Below, piece by piece: positions 1-12,830 of a DNA stretch of 64,000 bases. The notes under the pieces were generated by a model that saw only the letters and a list, made by a program, of their open reading frames with translations, ran no database searches and had not been told where the DNA came from. Numbering within the stretch: position 1 is the stretch's first letter; each line of letters starts with the position of its first letter. A program made the position numbers and the translations under genes. This stretch comes from Pomphorhynchus laevis (Eukaryota; Acanthocephala; Palaeacanthocephala; Echinorhynchida; Pomphorhynchidae): NCBI GenBank assembly GCA_012934845.2, contig WNNJ02000050.1:62001-126000 (forward strand), read 5' to 3'.

Positions 1-655
1 CTGAATAATTTTAATTTTGAAACTGTAACCTGTGAATTTTAACACATGTTGGACGGCACTGTCATTATTTTCTTTCTTCGTTTTTATATTGGATCTTCTC
101 AAATTACTTCGAACATTCATAGATCCACTAGTCTGTCAAATATACTGAAGTTTACATGTTGTACACTCTAGTAAATATATTATGTTCTTCGATTTACAAT
201 TAAATTCGCCCTTGAATTTGTATTTTGAAGATGTGGTATTGCTCTTAAATGATGAAGTTGCCTCCATATCGCTACAATTTGCACACCTTTTATACCCATA
301 CCGATTACATTCGAAGTTTAGGACACCTATATTGTTTATTCCAATTTTATATTTAGATAGAATGCCTTTTATTTTATTCGGCATCGACTAGAATATTTTG
401 ATGTCACCCATCCCCGTATAGTTTACTCTTGTTGCCATCATCGTATTTCGGATGTTCTTTTTGAGATTTTTGAAGGCTGGAAGCCACTCATATACACATA
501 TCCTGTTTTCAGATTCTGTATTGTTTCCTTTTTTAAATGTAATAGATTTTTCCGTAGTTTGGTACGGCAACTGCTGAAGATAGTTATGATCTGTCTTCTC
601 TTGTATCCTCGTATCATAAAATACTCGATAAGCTTATGTAAAGATAAAAAGAAGG
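1..655 (-). mobile_element. Penelope-like element, 3' half: post-RT linker and GIY-YIG endonuclease, decayed
   Basis: Reading leftwards from about 655, shifted frames give the parts expected after the RT of a Penelope-like element: a linker with RGYKRRQIITIF, then LPAFKNLKKNIRNT, then a cysteine-rich stretch (CANC, and KSKNIIYLLECTTCKLQYI at 136-200), then a GIY-YIG start (QTSGSMNVR, with a stop where the glycine of Y-V/I-G is expected) that runs off the left edge. In intact elements this endonuclease nicks target DNA for reverse transcription. At least one frameshift and stops separate the parts, so it is dead. It faces away from its own RT, which lies on the + strand just to the right. Confidence 0.75.
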
Positions 656-661
656 CTTCAT

Positions 662-1190
662 CAGTTGAGCATATATTCATGGTATCCATGGATATAAAAT
701 CCCTTAATACTACGATTTCAACAAACGATGGCTTATTAGGAGTAGAAGAATTTATGACAACAGAAGGTTGGGATTACAGTACAAAATACAAGATTAAAGA
801 AATGTTAACTACTGTGCTTCATAACAATATTTTCAAGTTCGAAGAAGTGTTTTATCAAATATCAGGTACAGCCATGGGAACATCCCTTGCACCGGTTTAT
901 GCTATTCTTTACGTGGGTGATCTAGAAAAAATATTTATTCAATCCAAAGTGTTAAAACCTCGCATGTGGATAAGATATATCGATGATATATTTTTTACGG
1001 GACCATGTTATTGAAACGTTCAAAAGCTGTGTAACACGCCTTAACAATTTCAGTACACTACAATTCACAGTTGAATCTTCCGATGTAAGTCAATCAATTA
1101 ATTTCCTTGATGTACACATATCCAAAGATGGTAACGGTATCCTACAAACGCGTTCATTTATTAAAGATACATATCCTTCTGTGGAATTCG
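662..1190 (+). mobile_element. Penelope-like reverse transcriptase fragment
   Basis: Two overlapping frames (to 1,014 and from 983) encode Penelope-like RT motifs in order: MDIKSLNTTI (motif A region), SGTAMGTSLAPVYA (motif B), WIRYIDDIFF (motif C with the catalytic aspartates) and INFLDVHI downstream. One frameshift near 1,000 separates motif C from the FLDV motif. The fragment stops abruptly at about 1,190, where a non-LTR element begins. The order of the two Penelope pieces (inverted RT, then sense linker and endonuclease, viewed on the minus strand) fits a 5' inversion during insertion. Confidence 0.85.
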
Positions 1191-2890
1191 GGAGGTGCTT
1201 CCGCTCTTAGCCTTCTATCTGGTAGAGATGCAGATGTTATAGTCCTTCAGGAGACGGTCTATACGTCTCCCTCAGGACATTACTTGACTTATCCCCAAGC
1301 ACATTTACACCCACTTTACTCAGTATATAACCCCTCCTCACTCCTCTTCCTCTCAAGGTCTTAAGCCTTAGTAAAATGCTCCATAAGATTGTCCCTCCGT
1401 TAAAACAATTAATGTCCAGCCCTCTCTTGTTAAGCCTTCTCACTTTGTAAGAACGGTAAACGTATCAGTATAGCCAATATCTGTATTAGGCACGGGGAAA
1501 TTCACAAGAACCGTGAGCTTCTGGACCGTATTTTGGGTAGTGGCTATGACATGTTACTCGGGGACTTCAACGACAGAACTGGTCGTTGCATTAATGCAGC
1601 ACTCCGCAGAGCCAGGAACGACTACCTTGTTCAGAAATCACCGACCCCACCTTTCATTGCTCAACAACTAATTCTCTGCTCGACATATTACTGCTTCATA
1701 AGATGTGGTTGTTGAAACCCATCTGTACTTACAGTCGCGCCAATAGACCACCTTTCATGACCTAATTCGTTGGCGGATAGAGGAAGATACGTTGCTTAGA
1801 AGAAGATTTCACTTTGATCCCATCAAAGTGGCCTTTATTCAGGCAGCTATCCAACTCTTCCCCCAGAATTGGTAATGATGGTTTGACCGAATTTAATTCC
1901 TACCTCACATCGCAAGCTACCGCGTTTCATTCGACTACCTATAAAGGTCGAATATACTATCCCACTTCAACAAAACTTATGGCCCTGACTAAAATGCAAC
2001 ACCTTCCCAATCTCTCTGTTTCCGCCAGCCATGCCCCCTCGAATAAATACTGGAGCTCTAGATAAAAGTTCCGGCTGAGCAGGGATAGAGCGAGCCTTGC
2101 TAACTTTAACCCTTCTCAGTTTTCCTTTTGGAAGGTATTCAAGAAAGAGAAGTTTGCCTGCTAGAGAGAAGGGCTGTGGGTTTAATTGGGAGCATTGACT
2201 TTGACAGAGTTTTGGCTAAGTAACTATCCCTACACAACTATGGAGCCACTCAATCTCCCCAACCAATACCGTCTTCGGGTCACTTCAGGATCAAGGACTT
2301 ATCTGTTACAAATATCCTTAAGTCCTGGGGTCCACTTCAGGGCAACTCTAAACCCGTCGCTCCACTATTTCTCGGGTGTCAGCTTCTGACAGCCGATCAA
2401 AGAAGAGAAGTGACCGTCACAATGCTTTTAGCCTCCCTATTCGATGTAGCCGGCATCAATATTAGTCGTAGAATTTTTTTACCTACACGTAATCCGGTCT
2501 CATGTCCTAAAGATCTGTCGCCAATTTCGATTCAGAACTCCCTGATCTCCATATACGAAAAAGCGCTTACGCGTAGAATCTGCGACATTTAAGTATGCGT
2601 AACTTGATCCCACCGAGTTTTCATGGGTTTGTCAAAGAACGCTCGGTCCATTTAACAATTGATGAAGTGCATCAGTTTTGTCAGGTTAACAGTAATCAGC
2701 TCGCTGTGGCTGTTTTAATTGATTTATCTGCTGCCTTTGACCATATCTCCATTCCCTTCGTTATCTGTTCTCTCATGTCCCTAAGGCTGCCTGCGATTAT
2801 TGTTAACAGGGTGAAGATATTGCTGTATACCAAGCGGTTCTCCTATTAAGACGACACTAATGCACGTCACTTCTACTTTTTTACAGGTAG
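1191..2890 (+). mobile_element. Non-LTR retrotransposon copy (same family as 59.8-61.8 kb), 5' and 3' truncated, decayed
   Basis: The piece begins with an APE-type endonuclease: SGRDADVIVLQETV (catalytic Glu) at about 1,210-1,260 and MLLGDFNDRTGR near 1,550. RT follows: FSFWKVFKKEKFAC, then VTMLLASLFDVAGINISRR and RPISIQN-like residues at 2,410-2,592, then SFHGFVKERSVH and VLIDLSAAFDHISIPF at 2,595-2,849. It stops just before the GVPQGSPLSP motif. Many frameshifts and stops are present. Protein similarity to the 60-kb copy is high over the RT. It was joined to the Penelope fragment at 1,190, so one of the two inserted in or beside the other. Confidence 0.85.
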
Positions 2891-5084
2891 AACTTATTAC
2901 GGTTGATCACTTTTAGTGATCCCGCTGATGTCTATTACACTAAAAAGAATTTACTGCATTGCATTGACTTCGAAAGCTCAAGCTACGTCATGCAATTAGC
3001 ATATAGTGAATTCTTGCTGCTTTAATCTATATATAGTATGTTATTTATGTGTATACATTGTATTGCTGCAAATGATGGGGCTTCTCAAAGCCGAAACGGT
3101 ACGCTGTCTTGCAGTGTAGAAGCATGAAATTCTCTATATATAGAAAGAGGCAGATAGGTGTAATAGACAGTCTTGGTTGAATCACACTTCTAATTTATTT
3201 ATTGATCCTCTGAGGATCCCAGGCTGTGCTGTTTCCTTTGTTATAACCATTAAGTAATTAAGTTATATATAACTTAATTACTTAATGGTTACGAAACAGC
3301 ACACTAGCTATATACTTAATTATTACATATGGATAAGTACTGTGTATTGCAATGCTGAGTCTGGTAGAATGTACCTGTTTATGGATTTTCATTAATATAT
3401 ATATAAATCCAGAGTTCATTCTTTGGAATGAATATATTTAATAAGGATTCAGTTACTTTTCCTTATCCACTTATTTTTTAAATTATATTCAGATTGCCTG
3501 TTAACATTGGATCACCTTTAACTTAAATTTATCGTTCAAGATCCAATGGTTCAATGAACTATAACCCAGTTTTACTCAAAGCTCTAAGCAACCACCATTA
3601 TCCGACATACAAACAACAATATATACTCCCTTTCAGATTCACTCTTAACTCTATTTTTTATAATATTCAATTTGCCATGTTTCTCTTTGCATATTAAACT
3701 GACTATTTGGTAACCGTAACTTTTTCGGCGTGCATATTTAATACTTCTAATTTCGAAAAAGTTTGTATTCATTCAAACAAAATTTCGGTGTAATGTTAGG
3801 TCTTAAATTCATTAGAAATAACTGATCTTCAATAATCGCTTCCGATCAGTTATTAACCAGATTACTCAACATAAGTTGATTTTGATATGCATGTACGCCT
3901 ATCTATATGCATATCATATTTGTATGCCAAGGCCAATACTCAACTTGTATTGACCTGTTGACACGCCTAGATGTTAATATATAATCTACTAAATTTTAAT
4001 AAGTGGCAGTTATATTTTTTACATTTTTCTTCACTATTTTTATGGAATAAACAAGAAAAAACTAATGAATACTCGTTGTTTCATCAACAAATTCAAATTA
4101 AAAAAATTTAAAGTACAAAATTTACCTAAGAAGCACATTTAGTACCAGTAATCCCCATCAAACAACATTGGATTATTGCGCAAACAGAAACTAATCAGTG
4201 CTGTCTTTTTACGATTAACAACTATCTAGACTTTCAACTAACAATCTTAACGCTTGCATCTACAAATTACAGCCGAATTATTGCATCATCAAATTATAGG
4301 CGAACAGATTGCTTGAATAAAGCAATCTGTTGTAGTAGTTATCAAAAAGAAAATAGAAGATGTAATTCATAAGTCTTTTAAATACTTAATATCTTACTTA
4401 TTTCAAAGTGAATACACTGGTTAAAATATCTTGAATAAAAAATACTTATAATTAAATCAGCTAACATCAGCATAAATACTTTGATGTTCTAATCAAATCA
4501 GCTAACTGAGTCTACGTATTTAATATAATTATAAACTAAACAAAATATAATAATAATGCTAAATCAAAATTTAATAATTAAATAATAAAATAAATAATTG
4601 TTTTTAGATTTAAAAACAATATTTTTTTTCAAAAATATTTTCGATTCTTCTGGAATCAGAGGTTTCATTCGAAAAAATGTCGGAAGTTCAATCGACTGCA
4701 ATTTGAATACAATTTCAATCAAACAAATTCAACGAAAAGGCGACAAGTTCGGCAATTCCCGTTAGAATATCCAATAAGGTAAGTGGAGTTTTTAATTTTG
4801 ACATTTAAAAAACTCAGGAGTAGCTTCCTCCAATTCCAAAAATCCAAAATTTGATCATAATTTCACTAAAACCCTCTTTCCACTAGACAGTACTTCAACT
4901 TCTTAAGAAGTTTTATATCGAACTATCCAACTAATAGAATTTGCTCAATTCTGCGAGAACGGTAGGAACAAACTACAGCATCTCGGTTTCAACCTCAGAC
5001 AAATTCAACGAGTACATTAAATATTTCTCGGGTAAGCACGAAGACATACCAGCTCTTAGCTATTAGCATATTCAGGCTACAGCT
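2891..5084. other. AT-rich stretch without a recognisable gene
   Basis: No frame shows a protein motif I recognise. The stretch contains a large palindrome (3,225-3,303), a short hairpin (4,304-4,330, 11-bp arms, 5-nt loop) and AT-rich low-complexity DNA around 4,500-4,640. It separates two fragments of the same non-LTR family. These overlap in the protein segment they encode, so they are separate copies and not one element split by this DNA. Confidence 0.5.
3225..3303. repeat. Long near-perfect palindrome
   Basis: Bases 3,244-3,291 form a perfect 48-bp palindrome with no loop. Beyond short unpaired spacers, 3,225-3,235 and 3,293-3,303 form another 11-bp perfect stem, so almost the whole 79 bp can extrude as a cruciform. 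No coding function is visible. Confidence 0.9.
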
Positions 5085-5870
5085 AGGTTCATCGGGTTGC
5101 ATTCGAGAATTTTTAGCAAGATTGATATACTGATGTACACCACGCGTTTATTTTATGAAGACGACCCTGATTCTCGTCAGTTCTACTCTATTGCAGGTGT
5201 GCATAAGGCTCACCGCTTTCTCCTACCTTATATCTTGCTGCCTCAATTGTATTTTCCAAATCATTTAAACGCAAACAGCATCTAGTGGTATACGCTGATG
5301 ATACCACATCCCTGTTTTCAGGGCTCAGGTGCAAAGATGTAATATTTGACATCAGCAGTTTCTTTTTAATATTAAAAGACCAGTTACCTCCATCCAATCT
5401 TATTCTCAACTCTGCTAAATCGCAGGTGGTTGTCTTTAATAGCGCCTCTGCGACAAAAAACTTAAGAGACTAGCATTATCATCTCTTTCCTCTAATATGC
5501 AGAATCAACCATTTCCAGTCTTTACATATCGAGTAAGATAACTGGTGTTTACCATTACGGTTAAATAATGGACCGGATTAAACTTGAATAGATTCAAAAG
5601 TGTTCTGAAGAGAGCTAAATGGGCCCTGAAACGGGTCCAATATCTGTCATTAACAGGTGTTGGACTAATTGCGCTATAGTGCCCTTGGGCAATCTCGAAA
5701 TTAGTCTCCTTTTCTGGAGGACATCCCCTTGAGCAAATACTAAGGTTTCTCATGCCCATAATCTGGTGATTACCTACCATTGTCCGCCTCGACTAGATTC
5801 TAAGGTGTGTGATAGACTCTGAGTGGTTCAGACAGAAGTCGGAACGTTGGTGTAAGCTGGTGTGTGTCGA
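5085..5870 (+). mobile_element. Non-LTR retrotransposon fragment, RT C-terminal half (same family as 60 kb)
   Basis: The fragment starts at the RT segment equal to PARIVNRVEILLYTKRF of the 60-kb copy and continues through FYEDDPDSRQFY, VYADDTTSLFSG (catalytic YADD, 5,288-5,323), LKDQLPPSNLILNSAKSQVV and a decayed form of the RPPEQRLRFLK motif, ending with sequence matching the 60-kb 3' UTR (gtggttcag). Frames shift several times. It is a 5'-truncated dead copy. Confidence 0.85.
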
Positions 5871-6120
5871 TCTTTATTTATTAAGTAAATAATGCTAAGG
5901 TTATAAAGTGATCTGGTTGGTCTAAACGTATTGATAAACCTATGCACTTAAAAAGAAAAAGGATATAGGGTTGTTATAGATTATTTCTTAATCAGTGTTC
6001 ATAAAATGCATTCAATATGAGTACAATCATTTCAGTAGAGAATAACGCTTTAGAAAGAAAAATACAAGATCCATTTTTATGTATAAAAATATCGTTGAGA
6101 ATTGCTTTCGGGTCAAAAGT

Positions 6121-6308
6121 AACTTTTTTTTATTGCGAATCATCCCCGAGAATACAAAAAGAACTTTATTTATTTGATATTTCGACTGTACTTAGCAGTC
6201 CTTTTCAATTGTAATTTGCTAGAACAGTTATAAATTTTCTTGAAATTTTATATATCAAATAAATAAAGTTCTTTTTGTATTCTCGGGGATGGTTCGCAAT
6301 AAAAAAGT
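6121..6308. repeat. Foldback repeat with about 57-60-bp arms
   Basis: The arm at 6,121-6,180 is repeated as its reverse complement at 6,252-6,308 with about one mismatch in the well-aligned part and a 71-bp spacer. It could be a tiny foldback transposon or a templated inverted duplication; there is no coding potential inside. Confidence 0.85.
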
Positions 6309-6564
6309 ATAAAAATATATTTATGGTCAATAATAAACTCAGTTTAGAATTATAGTTTATTGTTTGGCTTTTTATTCGTTATTGTATATTACATATTATT
6401 TTGTTTTTAATCAATTTAGAATTAATTAACTTTTATGTTTTTAACAAAAAGAGACATATCTAGTTGCTTGAGCTGTGGATTATAGTGATCGTACGACTAA
6501 TGATTAAATACTTCTATTGTATTTTATTGTTGTGCATGTTTTAGAATCTACCTAAGTAACTTCT

Positions 6565-6960
6565 ACAAGGTCCATTTTATCGCCAATGTTATTAACGATT
6601 TCGAAAATCGGATTCTTTGACAGACTCTTTGATAGATACACTAATGATACTATCAAAGAGCCAGATATATACTAATGTTTAAAAAGAATTCCTTGCCTGA
6701 CAGAAGATTCGAAGACAGTATAATTTGTAGTTAATGGGATTGCTGGAAGCTGTCTTTGGGTTTGACGTCAAACCCAATAAAAAGCAAATTCTTTCACTAC
6801 ATATTTCGCAAACCAGAACGCTTTATTAATCGTCGCTTACGGAACCTGGAAGTACGAATATGGATAATGCGATCTGTTTTCGAATCTGGACTGCACTGGA
6901 GATCAGACAGTCAAAAATTTTAAATTAGTTAAATGTGGCGATTGAAAAGTTTAAATGTTA
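6565..6960 (+). mobile_element. Decayed RT fragment related to the 13.3-17.7 kb Jockey/I-like element
   Basis: Conceptual translation in shifting frames aligns with the palm and thumb of the 14-kb element: SILSPMLLTISKIGFFDRLF against GSPLSPILYMITTRG, then NSLPDRRFED, then NPIKSKFFHY-F-RKPER, then a stretch equal to SVFESRLHWRSD. The YADD segment is destroyed: the bases there have been replaced by a copy of the complementary strand, creating the hairpin 6,625-6,660. Confidence 0.8.
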
Positions 6961-6964
6961 GTTT

Positions 6965-8150
6965 TTAGTAGGTATAACGACTGCTCAACGCGTCGATTAA
7001 AAATGAAATAAACTCCCATTATTGACTGAGTAAGCATTAAAGCGCATTGGACTTGAAGATTTAATTTTTCTCTACAAATGAAGTTTTAATCTCTCACATA
7101 CGTATTGCGCTTTGCAAGTATTGCAGAGTAAATGATCAAGCTCATTTATTGACAATTAAATGTACCTTTTACTTAATATTTGAGTCATGTCATATTGACT
7201 TTCAAATTATGATGTATTGTGCATATCCTTACAACATAGACATTTCACGTCGTTACAGCTACGGTTGAATATAGAAGTTGTTGTAGTGACACAATTTAAA
7301 CAAGCTAAAATTTTCCCTTCGCCATAGATAAGGCAATGGAATATTTGCAGTTAGCTTGTCACTAATAGAGTTTAACTCACATACTACATCACTTTTCAAA
7401 CTGAGAAGTACATGATAGCACTCATTAACAAACATATCATCACTATCACAGTTATTGGCCTCTACCGGATCGACAACAAGTCACTTTGATTTAATTTATG
7501 TATATCTCGAAATTGTGTATTTGTCTCCTTTTATAACCACTGAAATTAATAGTTTTACAAGGTCATAGTGATAATTCGAATATTTCTACAGATGATCATT
7601 CTTTCTAAGCTTCAATTTTAATTAGTATCGTTTCTCACGCAGATAACGCGCAGAACACGCGTGAAACCATAGATCGGACATATTTGAATGTTTTATACAT
7701 TTTGTATATCACGATACAGCCTTATTTTTATAAATTGATATAAACTCATAAATTCGAGTAGTCAATGTCCATTGGAATTCGATTTGAACGTACAAATTTT
7801 AGTCCCGAAGAGATATTCAACCTAATAATGTTTCCAAAACTTCAACACCATGAACATATTCTAAGATGACATTATCGTATCTTAGCCAAATCAAAGGTTT
7901 CAATTCCTGTCTACTAATGAAAGTGGCATACAATCTGGCAATTATCAAATTATACTAGCTGTATTTAACGTTTAGCGTTAAAATATTTACTTATATATTT
8001 AGTAAATATTATATATTATTGTGTATACAGGGCTTTAACAGAAAACAGCGTTCTGCTTGCTAATTGTACATCACAACACATTAATAACAAAACCAAAATA
8101 ACGAAAAATCCAAGGATAAAGTTTTCTAAGGTTGTCTTGATCCGCATGTA
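6965..8150. other. Stretch without a recognisable gene
   Basis: I see no open frame with family motifs, no RNA gene and no clear repeat. The base composition is AT-rich like the surrounding non-element DNA. The right part (about 8,030-8,160) is probably the 3' UTR and tail of the minus-strand CR1-like element that follows. Confidence 0.4.
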
Positions 8151-8162
8151 TTATCTAACTGT

Positions 8163-10310
8163 TGACTAAATCCTTAAATTGTCTTAGTGATGATGTAGCC
8201 ACGATGCCATGTGGTAAAGAGTTCCACAACTTTAACGCACTGTATGAAAATCGCGATACCATTATGGACCTTTAAATTTGCCTTATGCGCAACATAAGTG
8301 AATGGCCCTTATGACGTTGTCGGACACTCATTTCAACTCAGTCGATTGGATATTCATACATCCCCTTAACTATACGCCACATCGCGAGAAAATCCAGAAC
8401 TATAGTCTGGTTTGCACTGACATCATACGCATCAAAGTTAATCGATCATAATAAATCATCATTTCAGCTCCTCGAACGAGATTGCTGCCACACCGTAGAA
8501 TTTTATCTAGGCCTCTCATTTCGTCATTCGTGGAAGGGAACGACGCTTGGATGGCATATTCGATGTGAGGACGAACTAGCGTGTTGTCTAGCCGAACAAA
8601 GCAAAGTGGAGATACTGACAAAATCGGTTTTAATCATATAAAGCATCTTTCTTGAGGAAGAGCAGCGTCTATTCTACTTTTCAGTGTCGATTGCAAAAGA
8701 ATGCCAAGATCACAAACTTGATTAATCGAAATAATTCTACATGACCCGACACTGTACAATGAAGAAACATAGGACATACTGAGCCGTATGTGTGAGTACT
8801 TGGAATGTTTAATACTAAGCCGGTGTAAGAACTCCACGTATGAAACCCTATCACTATCACGCTGTAAGCGGATATGGTCTTCTTCAGATTGCGCATCACA
8901 CCATATTTTTATATCGTCAGCAAAAGCTAAACAAGGACAGTACCGTTGAATCAGTAGACTGTTTGAACATATTAAACAATAAATGTCGTAGTACAGTACC
9001 ATGAGGAACTCTTAACGTAATTAAACGTGGCGAGGATCCATTCGTACTTGGAAAGATTTATTAGTAAATTGATTAGAAAATCACTAATCCTTCCTACAAC
9101 TTGGCTATTAATGCCATATCATGCCATTATTTGAATAAGACGACTATAGGGCACACGGTCGAACTCACGATTAAAATCGAAGATAACAACATCCACTGCC
9201 TTTCTCCTGGACGTGGATTCAATCCAAGCTTCACAGGCAGACAAAAGGTTCGTAAGGCAAGAACGTACTTTTCTGAAGCCATATTGCATAGAGCTATGTT
9301 GGTCTGTGATACTCAAGTGCTCGAATACGTGATCGTAAATAATCCTTTCGAGTGCCTTAACCAGATGACTCGTAAGGCTTATAGTTCGATAGTTGTCAGC
9401 TAAATAGCGGTCACCTTTTTTTTAAAACCGGCATCACTAATGCACACTTCTATTCAGAAGGTATTTGCATGCTATCCAAGGATGCCTGAAACAAGCTAGT
9501 GACTAAAGGAGCCAAATGCTGACTTAATAATTTAAGTAGATACGGATGAATGTCATCGGGGGTCTGAAGAAGATGAAGACGACAATTGCGATAATCTTCG
9601 GACTACGTCCTTATCATTGATTATAATGGGATCACTATAACACTCAGGGAAACTGATGATCCTTAAGGTATCGGCTACACTAGAATTAGCATTGCATAGA
9701 TCGAATGTATTAGCAAATTCATTAGCAATGTCTGATGGGGAATCAAACAACTTCCTGTTCGAGGATAACCCATAGATTTCAAAATAAGAACATGGACCTT
9801 GACGAATATATGACCAAAAACGTTTGGGATAACTACTTAAACATTTAACAATTCGGCCCTCATACTCCATACGTTTCAGCACTCTGTGCCGTTTATATGC
9901 ATTGCGAGTAAGTTCGAATTGAGCGATCAAATTACCTTTGTGTCGACTTTTTATGGACAAATCGTTGCGTCTCTTTAGAGCTTCCTGGGGACTATTCTCA
10001 AACCATGGAGGTTTCCTACAAACATTTTTTCGAATTTATTTACGTGGAGCAAAATCATCAGATATTCGAATGAGTAAATCTCGAATAAAACGCCAACGTT
10101 CTTGGTTACCAACATCACCATACAAAAAGTTAAGCGAAGACGTAAGCTGTAGTAACACATTCACATCAACATGATGTCATGACCTCTGCATCAGTGCAGG
10201 ATCGTCATCGGTATCACTAATATCTGATGTATGATTCAGCCTAAAGATCAAAACGCAGTGATCACTGGATCCTAAAAGAGGATTGTGCAATAGATTGTGT
10301 GTAATTGACT
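8163..10310 (-). mobile_element. CR1/L2-like non-LTR retrotransposon (element E), decayed
   Basis: Read from 10,310 leftwards: the end of an APE endonuclease (SDHCVLIFRLNHTS), a connector with RNAYKRHRVLK and KRFWSYIRQGP (9,553-9,960), RT fingers and palm with YGFRKVRSCLTNLLSA and VVIFDFNREFDRVPY (9,119-9,316), FADDIKIWCDAQSEEDHIRL with catalytic ADD (8,634-9,002), then LVRPHIEYAIQASFPST and a C-terminal LKLWNSLPHGIVATSS-like segment ending about 8,163. Frameshifts divide it into several frames. It would have copied its own RNA into DNA at a nicked target; it is now inactive. The 5' part (ORF1 and most of the endonuclease) is missing. Confidence 0.85.
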
Positions 10311-10319
10311 TAAAACCCA

Positions 10320-11240
10320 TTAATTCGAAGTCTAGCCTCAATATTTACTCTGTTTCATAGGTTTAGTGCTAATAATTGTAAGTATTTATAACCAAGACAA
10401 TATTTAACCATATATCGGACACCTTTAAATTTCTATACATTTTTGTATGTCACGGTCTTTAAAAATTAATACATTTAAATAGTTAATGCTCATTTGAATA
10501 TTTAATGTTCATTCTGACTATTCTGTTTAATAAATATAAATACATACAAAATCTATCACACTTGATATATTCTGATTACTAAAAATTTATTACAATTTAA
10601 TTAAACGAACAGCTAATAAATGCTGCAATACTAAGACAGCAATAAATTCATGTTCTTAATCAAAGCAATCGCGAAAAGATTAAACCTGACTCATGATGAA
10701 ATTGTGACTATGGAGGTTGACTGCGACTTTGATAATCGTGATGTATGAACCACAATATCGATACCGTCTAATAAATCACATATTATTGACAACAATAAGT
10801 TTATTCGTGGTTTCTACATGGCATCACATTGCTTCTACTTAACCAGCTTACATGACAAAGGCTGATAATGATAAGCAATCGGAATCGATAAGTGTCAAAT
10901 TGAATAATCATACATACTCTTAGATCGCGAAAGAGAGTCTTGATACCGAAGGTTTTAATTTAACTAGCAAAGAGCTATGTTATGCACAAGATATTGCCGC
11001 TCAATAGTGTCATTTAGATCCACTTGATGCATTATCACATCCGAACGAAGGGAACGGCCGTCCTATCCTAGCACAGGTTTGAAGAAGAGGACGTGAACAT
11101 TCAACAGTCATAATGAGTAAAGATAAATCGAATATGAAAGTTATTCTATATCAATCGAAGTGCATCAAGATCAAGCGGCTGCCGTCTTGCGATTATCGTG
11201 ATTCTTGAGGACGAACAAGCAAATAAACAGTTAATTACAA
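10320..11240. other. Stretch without a recognisable gene
   Basis: No frame shows a recognisable domain. AT-rich, with many stops on both strands. It lies between two decayed CR1-like elements of opposite orientation. Confidence 0.4.
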
Positions 11241-11249
11241 GATATCCAC

Positions 11250-12830
11250 GTTCTCGATCCGAATAGTGTACTCCATAACCCAAACTAATCGTTCTCCTGC
11301 TGACAATTCGAATAGAAATGTTCGAAAAGATGTCAATACTCCTCAATTTTTGAGCTCTAACCGCGATCAAGATCACTTACCGGTCAATTATTTGATCATA
11401 AAGATAATCCTATTAACATCAGCGACGTACGAGCAGAGGCGGCCGGTGAATGTCCCTCACTTCCCATGTGGGCATGATGGTGCATCCGTTAATGATCATA
11501 GTGAATCGGCTTTTATAGGTGAAGCTCATCACACTTATCACAGGGTAATTTGAAACGTAAATTGGACGATAAATCTAAATACGTCAGTTTCACGAATATA
11601 GTCGAATCGCTTTCGAGTAGTGATCAAGGCCGTTTAGATGATTACGTGACGTAGTGAAATATTATCTACCATGTTTGTTTAAAGTAAAGAAAATGTTGCA
11701 AATATCAAAGTGAATAAGCTTTTCTGTCTATGAAGTCGTGATAATAATAGTGAGCGACCTCGTCTATTAAAAGTGGTCGTTGGATCTCTCGAGGAAGCAT
11801 CGTGTTTGTTGACCAGGGGTAAAAGACTAAAGGAAAAAATGCTCGGATATTCAATGATTTATTTAGTGATGAGAGTGAACGCCTGAAGAAAGCGATAACT
11901 GTGTGGGGCCAATCGCTTGTCCTCTTGAAGATGTCTATGCAAAAGGTTTGCCAACTCGTTTGAGACATACTTCTGACATCGATGAACAATAGCGATTTAT
12001 TTGTGAGAAGTTGATACTCATTTCAAATCGCTTTGCCTCTGAAAAGCGTATAATGATTACCAAACAATGGATACATCAATGGTTTAACTCTGAATTGAAA
12101 ATGCTGATACGTAACCGGAATAACGTTTACATTATATACCGCTTCAACCCAACATATCGTTCTAAGTGTAATGTTTGTCGAAACTAGTATGCTAGGCTTC
12201 GAGCTAAGAAAAAACCTCTACGAGTCCAAATTATTAACTCAATCCACTCAGCTCCTAAAATATTTTGGTCATATGTCCACTTTAAGTAAATGTCTTAGGC
12301 CGCTTCTTATATCGACACTACAGCTTTGCGATGAAATTATCGACTCTAGCGCAAAGATAGACTGTTTTGCTGATACATTTCGACTGGAAAACGACTATTT
12401 TCACAACTCAGGAGACTCCATTGCTTATATAAACGGCACGTTTTCCTTCACACCTATTGTAATCATAGCTTTCGGTGTATGATGAGCTAACCAAGTTATC
12501 GATTAATTCGAATCAAGAATTAGATAACATTCACTCTTTACTCTTATGACGGATTCCCGAATGAACGTGTAATTCTTAATAGACGCAGCTTTCGATGTGG
12601 TTGATGTCTGAGAACCGAAGATCATTGAAAATGTCTGAGTGGGCACATACTGCCGCATCGAGCCCTGAAAGTGTGGAACATGTTACTTATTGAATTGGTA
12701 TGCACAAATAAGATCAAAGAGTTCCAAAAATTAATCCGCAATTGGATTACACTTCTTTATCAATGCAGCGTTCGAACTAAACCCTCAAGAATTTGACCGT
12801 TTTAATTTAACTTTTACTTTTGTCATGTAC
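11250..12830 (+). mobile_element. Heavily decayed CR1-like non-LTR element
   Basis: The clearest part is 12,080-12,420: LKMLIRNRNN, then YARLRAKKKPLRVQIINSIH and KIFWSYVHFK in one frame, and after a frameshift KIDCFADTF. This is the connector between endonuclease and RT in CR1/L2-type elements. Weaker traces upstream (TNRSPADNSNRNV and DVNTPQFLSSN at 11,280-11,360) resemble the Y-R-P and G-D-F-N part of the endonuclease. RT motifs downstream are not readable. Boundaries are approximate and the upstream part is uncertain. Confidence 0.55.

Noticed and set aside
3584-3772. Open frame on the minus strand in the 2.9-5.1 kb spacer
   Set aside because: 62 codons, no motif, AT-rich; not distinguishable from chance.
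2870-5085. A single non-LTR element split by a 2.2-kb insertion
   Set aside because: The two flanking fragments overlap in the protein region they encode (both contain the segment around LLYTKRF), so they are separate copies.
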